A stretch of 64,000 nucleotides of DNA, taken from contig JASSKH010000019.1 of NCBI GenBank assembly GCA_031763025.1, forward strand, positions 12,618,516-12,682,515. The letters run 5' to 3'. A model generated the notes under the pieces. The model was given only the letters and a program-made list of their open reading frames with translations, searched no databases and had not been told where the DNA came from. The stretch comes from Macrocystis pyrifera. Lineage: Eukaryota > Sar > Phaeophyceae > Laminariales > Laminariaceae. Position numbers and translations under genes: made by a program. Of this stretch, positions 45,133 through 57,000 are shown piece after piece (positions within the stretch are counted from its first letter, which is position 1; the number at the start of each line of letters is the position of its first letter).

Positions 45133-45530
45133 GTGTGTGTGTGTTCTTCACATGAACCGTTCATCTACTCGTCGACATCCAGCAAGCCCAGTGTCCGTGC
45201 TGATTCTTCACCCTAGAAAGATACGAGCTCTGTGGTCACAGACTACGACACAGAGATGACGCACCGTAATGCATTAATAGCCTACGCAATACCATGCCTT
45301 CGCACTAGGTGCGGCCGACACAAAATACATATATACGCCAGCAACCAAAATACACCATGAAGAAAGAGAAGCAACGAAGAAACCAAACCGACAAAGAAAA
45401 AGAAAAAGAAAAGGAGAAGAATCCCAAAATCCCAAATAAATATATAAAATGGGAAGCCAAAGCTCAGACACATACTTACCCCGAGCAGGAACGCATGAGC
45501 CAAAAAAGGGACGTGCAAGGGGGAATGGGT
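45133..45530 (-). repeat. LINE 3' UTR, 5'-truncated
   Basis: Reverse copy from GTGTGTGTGTTCTTCACATG through the GGTGCGGCCGACAC complement to the A-rich complement of the T-rich UTR (compare 5340-5690 and 41730-42097). Confidence 0.85.
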
Positions 45531-47438
45531 AGTAACGTCTAAGTAGCACAATGGTTGTACATTGTGTGTGCGTGGCTGTCGCATATTTGTGCGTTCCTTT
45601 TGCGCTGAAACATTCTATCTACAATTATTAAAATATAGCAATTCCTCGTTCGTTCGTTCGTATTTATTTTTCTTCTCGCCATTATTCTGAGGATGCTGTA
45701 CGTATGCACGTATCAAATATACACATCACATGCCACAACACTACTGCTGTTATAAAGGCTCGTTTGTGCTGAACGTTTGTGCACAGGTCAGTCCGCTGCT
45801 GCCGTTCAACTCATCATGTAATCATACTGTACATGTCTACCAATAATAATGTCGCGCTGAACCCTGTACTTTAAGTTTCTTTATTTTCTGTTGGCCTACT
45901 GTTGTACCAGTACTTGTACAGAGCGTTCTTATTGTTTTGGTGTAGAACTCCCATTAGCCCCCACCTCCATTCATCCACACAAGCACCGCAACCGCCCCCA
46001 CCCCCGCCGTACCACAAACAACCTACCGCATCCGCACTCCCGCAACCGTGTATCTTCGCCGCCATCGCAGCACGCAGGAGGACAGGACAAGAGCCGAGAA
46101 AGGTAAGCAAGAAGAAAATAACATACATACGTATGCATCTAAATTCAATGATCTTGATTGTCACTTTTTGTTACGCACACACTGACTGGTACACATAAAT
46201 AAACATACTATTCCGATTATCGTCGTCTTGGCGAGCACTACGTACGTTGTTTGGCCCTTTCAAGTACCATCGACTACCCGGGCACGGGGGACGTCAGGGC
46301 ACGTACGCCTAAGGGAGGTTCGCGTCAGTCTGATCATGGAGCGAAGTCAACATACAGCAGTATACGCCAACATATATACCACACTAACTTCAAAATACGA
46401 CCTTGAAATCTGCCAACCACAATCAATGCATATAGCCATCAACTCTCACGCCACGAGTCAGACACATAATAGCTCACCATGCGGATAGAGTGGTCAACGA
46501 CGAAAATCGCAACTGCTCGTTTGGAAGTGCCTGCCGCAGACAGCAGTCCTAAGTGTCGCACACCATGTAGATGCGTTGTCGCCTTCTTCTCCGGCTGTCG
46601 GACGAAAAAAAGCGAAATTGAATCGACAAAATGTTTTTTCACGATCAGGTTGACATCTAAATCTGCTGGAGAAGGACCTTCACAAGCCCGCCCCTGGCAT
46701 TGTCAAGAGGTTGCAAGCATGCGAGCACGTTTACATTGTATACCGTGCGGTGATCAGTCGGCGCGACTGCTCCACCAACGGCGTGGTGGCGGGTTGCGCA
46801 CGTAGTCCTCTCTTCGATGTTTTCTTGGCTGGCGATGATGTTGGTCGCAATTAATCGTTGTGCTATAATGCTGTAAAGTGCAACAGCAGCAGCAAAGTAG
46901 GACGGCGGAATGGTCGGCCGACAAACCTACCGAGCAGTCTACGCTTGCTTGAGCGGACGACAGAACTTTCAAGAATGCGTTGCCAGGTACCCTCACGTGG
47001 GTTTTTCAACAGCGTATATATAAGTCTTGGATTTGATAAATTTATGAAATACGTCAGCTGTGAGTTCGACTGATTAAATAGTTGACACTCAACTTTGCAG
47101 CTTGAGCTGCGTAATACGTCAAGTCTTGGACTTATACTCAGCGATCAGCAGCCAAAATCCGTATTTCGAGGTTTGAGCATAACAATTGATGGAAATTTCA
47201 ATGATGGAATAATCCTGACTGAAGTTTTCGATAGTTTTTTCGCGCGTTATAAAATAGCTCACTATTATTAATAGTACCATGGTACGAATGATCATGGAAA
47301 CGACGTTTTGCGACGAGAACTCGAAAAGAGGTACATCGTCCCACGGGAGAGAACTTTTTTTTTCTGTAGTGAAAGTGGTCATGTAGCCATTGCACTATGC
47401 TCCCACGCCTCAAATGAAGCGGTGTATATTTATGGATT
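45531..47438. other. unassigned DNA
   Basis: No gene supported. A Pro/His-rich frame at 45902-46102 (+) precedes a GGTAAG, which could be an exon/donor, and 46479-46805 (+) is Cys-rich, but neither shows a domain. The 20 bp ATGAAATACGTCAGCTGTGA at 47045 resembles 838-857. Confidence 0.35.
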
Positions 47439-48294
47439 TGCCAAAATCAGGTATACCTGGCCACGTTTGTGCCAAAAACAGTTACATACTGAAATCAAGT
47501 ACGAAACACGCACCAGGAGCCCTGCTATTGGCCAAGCTGACATTGTAACTGATTTTGGCACCAAAAGGCCAAGGTACACCTGATTTTTTCTACTCTGTCT
47601 AGCTTTCAACTGATTTTGGCCAACTTTGAACCAATCAGAGAGGCCATACGTACACTGTGTTTTCTCTCCGTATGCGTCTGCCCTCGTTTGAAATTCTTCT
47701 GTATTGACGTATAAACTCTGTACTCGTACATTGTACGTAAAAGTACGTATATACATGCATACATGCGTACGTTGGTTTCACTTTTTCTCCTTTGGGGTGT
47801 GCGATGTGCTTCAGCTAGTTATTAATAGTTGTTGTGTGCACTCTGTTGTTTTCTATGTTCACAGCCATCTTTGCAGCACCATGGACACTCGGCGTTTCGT
47901 CTGCACCACCCCGCGTCGAGGTGGTCTCAGGTTTGGTGTGGCAAGATGATTTCGTGCCGCGTTCCGCGAGGACGGTCTGGAAGCTTTAAAGCTGTCAACG
48001 GGGGGGGGGCGCCAGAGTAAATACGCTCGGCGCTCCCGCCGTGACGAAACAAAAGAAGCATTTTAATCGTGACTCTTCGCAGGTCCAAGTGGAGCCCGTG
48101 ATACCTACACCGTGAAGAAAACGAAACAGTTCGGATTTTGGAGGCCATGTGGCACGCTTAATGCTTTAATTAGGCGCATTATTTTTTTACCGGATTGTCA
48201 TGGACATCACACCGCTCGTGGCGCGCGTTTTTTACTTGGTCTTAGTATGTACCTGATTCTGGCTCAAACGGATCAGGTATACCTGATTTTGGCA
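47439..48294. mobile_element. 0.9 kb TIR element, copy 2
   Basis: Same unit as 2466-3365: begins TGCCAAAATCAGGTATACCT and ends with the complement of the same sequence. Slightly shorter (856 bp). No protein. Confidence 0.7.
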
Positions 48295-50394
48295 TTTGCC
48301 CTATATATATTAATACGTAGCGTCTTTGCGAGCTTTAACTCATTTAGGACCCCAGTCCCGTTTCGGGGACAAATCACTCGGATTAGACCGGTTTTTCCCG
48401 AAGTTGAGACTACGGTACTAAAGGGGTTAAGGGCTATTCGCTGTTAATAGCAACTTCGAGTACACTAAAACACGTCGTGAGTCGTTTCAGGCTGCCCACG
48501 TCTGTCTGCCGTCCGCCGGCCCCGATGCGGTCACAGACCCCATCATCAGGAGGATCCCTCGTTGTGGCGGACTGATGTTTCCTGTGAGGAGCTGTTGTAC
48601 CTGTCGGTAAGTGATGTCCAAACGTTCAGTTGGGGGTTCTTTTGCCCTTATCTATTACGTGCACCCCAAATTTCGACCAATTTGTACGACTGCAACACCT
48701 CCTCCAACTCGAGGTGTAGACCTCTGTTTAGACGTTGCGGGAGAGAAATTTCAAGAGAAACAGAGGTCACTGTGATGGTGTTGTTTTTAGTCACGGTGGA
48801 TCTGCGGAAGGCACACGAACCAGCCGGAGCTCTCAACGGAGCTTGGCAAACAAAGTAGAGATGATTTTCTTTTGGTGCTTTTTCCGTAGCAGAGCATTTA
48901 GATATAGTGATCACCGGAAACCAGGGGACCAGGAGCCGCTCGTGTGCCAGCGTCGCCTTAATGTCCTACTTCTACAGCAGTAGTATAGTCAGCAGTAATA
49001 CATACTCGCTTGGTTCTCGTTTACGTACGTACACGGGTATACCGCTGTTGTATGCGGCGAAACACGCGCCCTGGGTGAAGGGAAAGATGCTGTATTATAT
49101 GATAGCCCGTGCATCATACAGGCTGAACTAGTGTTGAATTACCTCGGACATAGTAGATTGTTGTAAGAGATTCGGTGCAGCCCTCGCCGCTGAACACGAT
49201 TTGTCCTACCCAACTTTCTTGGCCTCCCCGAAAAAGTGAGCATTCATTGTGTTCTTGTTGCTGTAGTCTATACCATATTCATTCGTGGGTCTTTATGTAT
49301 AATATTCAAGAGGAGTTGGCAAGAGTCACAAGTGATGATCGACAGAAGAAGTGTGACACAGGACCTAAAATGGTGTCTGTTGTGCTTCGCCAACCGCCGA
49401 CGTAGTTCGTGTTGACGACCTTTCTGGCTTGCTTGAGGAGGCAAGTGGAACGACTCAATGAAAGGGGGCAGGTGGGGCGGATGGCTTCAAGCCAGAAGTT
49501 CAACCGGCTATATTCTACTGGTAACGGTACGTACGTCACCCCCAACTTCAAAAATACTATTGTAATGCCCCGTGAAACCTGACGCTTAGAGATACATGTC
49601 CGTTCTTGCTACCCAGGAAAACTAGCCTGCGTACCGGTATTGCAAATACAATTCCCTAGTTCCAGATGGAACCATGGTTACGACCCAACTACTGTACGGA
49701 AGACTTGTCCGACGGATCTTTTAGATATGCGGTTGGTCTACGCTTTGAGGGATGCTATTCAACTGTAAGGAATATTATCTAACGGATCCTAGGCAACGAA
49801 AAAACGTGCCATCCTATTGGAAACGACTACAAATAGCATAACGTACGCACAGAAGCAGCGCAGATACATTGAAATATAGGAAGACTGAGATACGTTCTAG
49901 GAATTTTTTAAAAGAAAGAAGCGAACTAGATTACACAAGAAACAAGAGCAAACTAAAATATACAAACAACGAAAAATAATTAGAATCGGTAAAGCAACGC
50001 TAGATACATATGATACGAAGCACATGCGAAAAAGTAGGTCGGAAATATTCCAATATTGTTTTTCGAGAGCAGCTGGAGCAACAACACGTAGTCTACTCGT
50101 TTCTAAGATCAATCCCCCGACTTCCCCGACTCCGTCATCATCACGCCCATAGAGCCCCCCGAGACTGCTACTGTCAGCGCACGGGGTTGGCACTATTCTC
50201 AAGCAACGCCACCTAGCGTGTAATATGTAGTAGAATTACGTGAGTCGTGCGCTCGCGCGGATTGTTCTTGCTGGGCCTTTTATGCGATCACTTAATACCA
50301 TGAAGGTCATACAGAAAGTCAGAACATTGTTGAAATGAATCCGAACCGAACGAAAACCCCAAACTCCAACGTTATTGTTGGTTGTTACTCTCAC
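48295..50394. other. unassigned DNA
   Basis: No gene supported. Short frames near 48562-48858 are followed by a GTAAGT but carry no recognised motif. Confidence 0.35.
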
Positions 50395-50650
50395 CTGTTT
50401 TTGTTGCAGCCCTGATTGTCGGGTGAAAGACGATATTAGAAAAGATAGCCCACTTTAGCCGAGCTCCGTAGTCAATCGTTTGACCGCTTCCTTTGAAAAA
50501 ACGTCGAGATGCTGTTGTCCCAGCTATGTTCCGTTCTTCTAACCCCTGGAGTATCGCATCGATATCTCTTATCCTCCCGTTGTCAACATTTACATAAAAC
50601 AAAGTCTTAACCTTGACCCTTCGCGGATTGGTCTCAGTGCAAAGATGTGT
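50395..50650 (-). other. candidate coding exon, unknown
   Basis: On the - strand a 256 bp open segment lies between an acceptor-like ATACAG (50651-50653 complement) and a donor-like ACAG/GTGAGA (50394). It encodes about 85 residues of balanced composition, including KTLFYVNVDNGRIRDIDAIL and SRRFFKGSGQTIDYGARLKW. No family recognised and no joining exon identified; an adjacent - frame (50922-50590) overlaps it. It may be a relic. Confidence 0.25.
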
Positions 50651-50960
50651 CTGTATCCCACGCGCGACCCAAGTAGTAAGGGGATCCTTAGGATACAGAG
50701 CTTCGTTGTGTCGTCGTCAAAATCAATGTTTAACGAAGAACAGTTGACGGCCCAGCGCGGGAAATTGGAAAAGTTATTCCTGGTAACCAAGTACCGCGGT
50801 GGCTGTACGTGGAAAATTTTACACGTCACGGGACCGCTTGCGCGGACTTTAATTGCGCGCCACGCAATGTATGTATAACCCCTGTTCTGGCAGATACTGA
50901 AGCAATGTATAGTCATTCCCATTGACTAGAGCCAACTTTTATGAGAATCCTCGGCATACA

Positions 50961-51420
50961 TCGATCGACAAAACCAACGACACCGTCATGAGATCTGAAC
51001 GGAATGCGCTGGTTAAGGTCTCCGCGACCCAGCCTAGTGTCACAGTGCTCACACCTGGGTCGGTGATATGTGGCGTGGGCGGACCAAGCGTCTGATAAAA
51101 ATCATTTTGACACTGGTCTGTAGAAGACAGACGACAAAAAACTCTACCCCTCTCCGATGGCAAAAAATAGACCATTTTTCAGGTTTGACATCGATCGACA
51201 AACCCAACGATTACGTCATGAACTCTAAATGAAGCGCGCTGGTTGGAGGCTCCGACCCACACTAGTATCACAGTTCTCACACTTCGGTCGGGGATATGTG
51301 GCGTAGGTTGGCCAGGCATCTACTAAAAACATATTTGGCAGCTGGTGTGTTGAAAACGGAGGACAAAAACTCTCGACTCTTCTCCGTTGGCACGAAACAG
51401 AACTTTTTGAAAACTCTGAC
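50961..51420. repeat. tandem duplication of 230 bp
   Basis: TCGATCGACAAAACCAACGA at 50961 recurs as TCGATCGACAAACCCAACGA at 51191, and the following 220 bp stay alignable (GGTGATATGTGGCGTGGGCG versus GGGATATGTGGCGTAGGTTG). No gene. Confidence 0.75.
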
Positions 51421-51812
51421 GAAGAGCATAGGACGCCGCGGCCAGCCTCTCGCAACCAGACGACGGATTTCAGTTATACCTCCCAGGCCATAAGTTACAC
51501 TCATTGGTCTTGCCCGGTACCAAGCTCGTTGATCGTGGGCTGATTATGTGTCGAGATCGAAAGTCAATCGTCGCGTGACTGCGGGTGTGCGAGCTGCGAG
51601 CTCTGTCTTTCTTCTTTTAGTTTGTGTGCGGCGTGATTTCACGTAGTTCCCGTGGTTCCCGTTAATACAGCGATTTTATTGGAAGATGGCTCCCGTCGTT
51701 CGCGTTGTTCCAGCCATTTGATTGGAAGAGAGCTGGCGTCAACTGCCCCGTGTTATTTTAGACTTGCCACTGTAGGCGAATTTTACACGTCACGGGGCAG
51801 CTTAGGTACTTA

Positions 51813-52631
51813 GATGCCGTCTGTTGTTGGGCCACGAATACGGCTGCTCCATATAAAAAAAACGCAAAACCACCAACAACGCAAGCGAAGTCATAAAAAT
51901 AACCATCACTTTATCACTGTACGCGTAGATGCCGCCTGATGTTAGGCCAGGAATACTGCTGCTCCATGTAACAATTGCCAAACCGCTACACTACAGCCAA
52001 TTCTTATGCTGTTGGATTTGGAGCCAGTTGGAAATGGTGCGATCTCAGCACGTTCGCACGAGCTTTCGCCCCGAAAATGTGCGAAACTGCTGTTTCTCAC
52101 CTCGGAATGAGTTGGACCTTTTCTCCAAGACCTATCTAGTAGAGCTGTTTCCCGCTTCTCCAGGTGCCCGGTTAGAGGAACTCACCGCCGCTACTTTTCT
52201 GATCCAACTGGGTCAACTAAGATTATGATCAGCGATCCTCTCGGAGAGAATTCTTTTCCGATTAAATCGGGGATTGTGATAGTATTAGACCCAGTTGGAC
52301 CGGAAAAGTACCGACGGTGATTTCCTGCAATTGCTTGGGCACCCGGAGAAGCGAGAAATAGCTACAGAGAGGTCTTGGAGGAAAGTCGAACTCATTCTAA
52401 GGCAGGAAACAGCAGTTTCGCACTTTATCTAGGTCAAAGGTCGTGCGACCGTGCCGACAGCATCATTTTCGACTGGACGCAAACCCGACTGCACACTAAT
52501 TGGCCTAACAACGCAATAAAGCGGTGTGTACTGTTTAACACTTCGCTTGCGTTGTTATTAATTCCAGGTAGTGGTTTGGGATCGTTTTTACATGGAGCAG
52601 ACGTATTGCCGGCCAAAAACGAGACGGCTTC
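51813..52631. mobile_element. foldback element with long inverted arms
   Basis: The left arm (about 51813-52220) and right arm (about 52288-52631) are imperfect reverse complements: GAAACTGCTGTTTC (52082) pairs with GAAACAGCAGTTTC (52407), and GATCCAACTGGGTC (52200) with GACCCAGTTGGACC (52289). Outer parts share GCTGCTCCATATAAA and AACAACGCAAGCGAAGT with their complements. The left arm contains a partial internal duplication. The core is about 70 bp and nothing is encoded, so it is non-autonomous. Confidence 0.7.
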
Positions 52632-52639
52632 CACAGCAG

Positions 52640-54052
52640 TACTAGTTACTGGTTGTCGCCAACCGTATCCATACTAGTACGCTGTATAGTTGGTTGTGCT
52701 GAACATTGTTTTCTGTGTAGTACTCGGCACTTCTGTGCACGCTAGTGTTTCTGTAATTTTTCACGAGACTTTTGAAAAGGGTTTTCACAACGTTTACTGG
52801 ACGTTATTTGTACAAGGAGACATTGAATATTAAACACTATGCAACTGTTACCAAGTTTTAAATATCCACCTTTTCGGATTTTGGGCACACGGCATGACCT
52901 TCCGCACCACACCTTACCAACCGTGGGTTGACAATAGGATATTTGTCACGTACACAGCGTGTGCCAACCCTTCTCTCATAAATCTATACCGGGTACGTTT
53001 TACTGCTGTTTACAACAGTGGTTGTGATTCTGGTCACCCACAGCCTCTGATACGCGTTGCGCCACCAATTCACTTGCATGCGCAGTGGCTGCTCAACACA
53101 GGTAACCCTGCTGAATATTCGGCGACCCATCAATAATAATATATTTTGCCCGGCGGCTAGAACACTCGCGTCCATCCGTAGTCCGCTTACCGTATGCCGT
53201 GGCATAGTTCTCCTTCTTGTGACGACGGCCAGTAAGTTCTAAACGCACAAGGCATCTTTTGAGTTGTACATTTCCCATCGTCTTATTTTTTTCCATTTGA
53301 CAGAGGTCAGAGGCCATCGCTCTGTTGATTCCTGTTCGCGCAGAGTACTACATTCTGCAAACTCCGGCTGCCGTGACCATAATTTCAAACGACAATTTTG
53401 AAGAAGACCGGGACAGGGCTGGACAGCAATTGATCAACCATTCCACACTCGATATTCAAGCGAGGCTTCACCTACTCTAAGTGAGGTCCGCAAGCAACAA
53501 AGGAGTGAATGGCAACGCGAGATCGGTGGTTATTTTTTTTGTTGTGTCGGTGGTACAACGAGAGTACCCTCGGGCACGTTTAGAGGTTTATCGGGTGAAC
53601 ACCTAGTGTAACAATAGGGCACACGGCATTACTGGTAGCTATCGCCTTGTAGAAACGTTTTTGACGTCAACACAAGACGGAATATATCATGACTACCGCG
53701 TTTGTTGTCAAGACCCTGCATTTCTGTCAGGCTCACGAGTTGTATCGCGGCAGTATACAGATCAGCTGTAGAGGGTTTGCGTCCATTTATAATGTGACAC
53801 TGCACTGGAAAGCGTTCAACCAACGCTGTTGTTGTCTCTTGTATTTTTTTCTTTGTGTAAAAAACAAATTCCCTGAACAAAGACCCTGGCATGCAGGTTA
53901 ACAGTCGTTATATGTCGCGCGAGCCAAACCTTGAATATAATCGGGCATGTTGCAACATTTTTGGGTGCCTGGTACCTCGGATTCACTTTCCTTCTTGCGC
54001 GTATGTTGCAGCCTGCTCAGGAATTCATCACGAAAAAGCCATTCCTTGCAGC
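52640..54052. other. unassigned DNA upstream of the LRR gene
   Basis: No gene or repeat recognised. Would contain the LRR gene promoter and any 5' UTR; no promoter motif can be named. Confidence 0.4.
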
Positions 54053-57000
54053 ATGCGGTTGACCAGGCTGGTGGCACCCTTACTCGTTACGGTGGGCGCC
54101 AGTGGTGAGTACCATCGTTTGTTGAAATGGCGGTCCAGCGTGATTTGTGTCTGCCGCATATCGAATCATGGGATTCCCATTGAGCGTGTGAACTGTTCCG
54201 ATCACTTTTGCGTTGAATGGCTGGCCACGGATATTGTCATTGAGCCGACCTTAAACACAATGCTCTAATCCTTACTGAACTATTTGATGCTGTTTCCGCG
54301 TTTCACAGTAAGGTCACCATTCGAATGGTAGCCTCGAACAGTGGCAAATCTCCGCGACAGGGTGTGAAAATATGTACAACAATATTTTGACTTGATGATA
54401 GAACTCCTTTTGCTGTTCGCAAACGCTGAACTTCGCTGTATTTGTTTTTGACAATTTCTGTTTAATTAACCCCTGAACGCAACGGTTGGCTACAGGTCTG
54501 AACTCCTGCTTGACGGATGACGCGTGCACCTTTGGAACAACTTCATTGTGAGTAAGACTGAAGGCCGTGAATACATGCGTGTCGCTATTACACTGGACAC
54601 GGCACGAGCGCACTTGAAATATTATGGTAGGTGGTATTCTGCCCCTAGTCTATTGATGGGAAATGGGCCTGCGGTTTTCGCCACCTATATCGATGAGACG
54701 TCAAACCTGGTATGCCCGGTACCTCGAGTGTCACGTGTATGGCGACTTGATGTCCCACTCAATCAATTTATGTAGCTATCTGCTGTTTAGTATTGATGCC
54801 ATATCCGAAACTACTTTTCAAAAAGTGACGATGAAGATTTTCTATGAAACGTGATAGGAAACACCATCGTGTATGGTTATTGTGGTGTGTCCTAAATTCA
54901 GGAAAGCGACTCCATATTATGCCTTGGTCACAGGCACTGCCGTCATCATGTGTCGTCCAGATCTGTCCATATATTCTTATGGTTTGGCAATGATATACAA
55001 CTCTATAGCAACGAGTTTCACGGTTAACCATACAAGGTCAGGGTTACAGCGCAATATCCTCAACTACCTGACTGTTGGTAACAGGTACTACTGGTGTAAT
55101 TATACCTCCCTCGTTCGAAATACTTTGTATGCATCGTTCTCGTTGCGACTCCAGAGATTTCGGGGTATGTGATCTCACAGACGAAGACCTCAACGATCTC
55201 TCCACCTGCTTCGACAACGCTGGGCGGAGTACCATCAAATCCTTGTGAGAGGCACTGTCGCAAGAAAATACGTGTACGCGGTGAAATGATTCCGTGTTTC
55301 GAACATATCGTTGCGAGCACGCCACATGGCATCAACGTTGGCATTCGGTCGTTATCAGGACTGCCTACTGTAGACGATCGGTGTTCGCGATGTACGCTCC
55401 GCGATGATTTCTTTTACCTACTCGCCCGACAAGACCACCTGTCGATAGCGTTGTTTGTGACCTTCATCAACAAAACGATGTACAGCGGCTTGTTGATCCC
55501 TTAATGCTGTTTGCCGATGAAGCCTTGTTCGTCGTTGTAGCCTACGGTGCTCTAGCACGCCTAAGCCTCATCCGCGCGTCCAGACACGTAAAACATGTTT
55601 TTTTCGACCGGACATTGAAGACTGGTGCCTCGCCCGCATGGCATATTTTGACCCGAGTTCGGGTAGCGATGCGTGTGTTAATTATACTACCGCGGGGCCG
55701 AATCCCGAATCGACAACAGCTTTGTTATACCCACGAACCGACCAACCCCTCCCTTTCTCGCTTTAACGCGCGACGTTTGTTCGGCTCCATCGCTTCGATC
55801 ATCGCACGTATTCAGGGACCTTGGTATTAATGATCTCACGACCCTGCCACTCGGTCTATTCGACGGGTTCGAAGCTCTAACGACTTTGTGAGTGGCGCCA
55901 CAGCCAAATGCGATTCCCCTTTATTTCGCCGGTTCCCACCATCATTTTTTCTGTACGATTCCCACTTCTGTCGTTCCGTGGGCTCCCGCCTTCAACTATT
56001 TTGTTCCGACGGGTGACAATTCTAAGAGTTGGTCTCCTGGAAAAACGGAGAAGCCGTGCGCGCCAAAGATATCATGGATTTTCTCGTGTCCATACATTTT
56101 GTCGCTTGCCTACAAACGCACCACAAAGGAGAAAACAGGAATACATCCAAATATCACGTGTGCATAATGTTCAGCTCAAATGTTGATCGTCTGTAGGGGA
56201 ACATATACTCTGACCCAAGAGACAATTTAGTGCGACCAGCGTCTGACAAAAAAAAGTATTGACCACCTTGTGGCAAACGAATGTACTGTTATCCCGAAAT
56301 AACGTTCCTCCCATTCGCTTGGCCTATATCTAGGGTGCGTCGAGTTGGCCTAAAATAAGCAAGGACACGTATCTGGGATACCGAGGTCCTTGCATAAGTG
56401 GTACCTGGTACAATATATTCCGTGGCCAATCCAGCTCCGAAACGCCTTCGCTATGAGTGGCACCCATTTCATTCCTTGGTGTCTTTTTTAATTATAGTGG
56501 GACGCTAATCGAAGCCTTTGACACCAGTCACTTATCCGAAACCTCAACGGTTCTATCTCGTATGCTCGTTACATGTGCTGTGAACTAACAACGAAACCAT
56601 TCATGTAGCTGGACTTAAACACAGTGGACATTTGGAAGAGAAACGTGTCGACAAGTCGACTATTTGTTGATTCCTGCTCATACCTACGCACCTGTGAACT
56701 CCTCAAAATGTGCCATTGAGGCACGAACCTTGTAAACCGTGGATGCATCACTTTACCAGCAGCGCACCATTCACATTAATCGTCTTTTGTTGACGCGGTC
56801 CGTCCTGCCGCCAACGCCATCATCACATCGTGACGTCCTGGTATAGAAATCTCGAAGATAACGCCTTCAGAACCCTGCCGTCCGGGACCTTCGAGGGTTT
56901 GTCTTCTCTACTCGACCTGTGAGTCAGCCCTGAGTTTGGTCATTTTTTTGGCAGTGTCGGTGTGTAAGTAACTATGCTGTACACGTCGTTGTATGCATTT

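Noticed and set aside
53891..54268. Start of the LRR gene at the upstream ATG (53891) of the same open frame
   Set aside because: The ATG at 54053 directly gives a signal peptide and the expected first exon; the upstream extension has no signal-like features. Not excluded by sequence alone.
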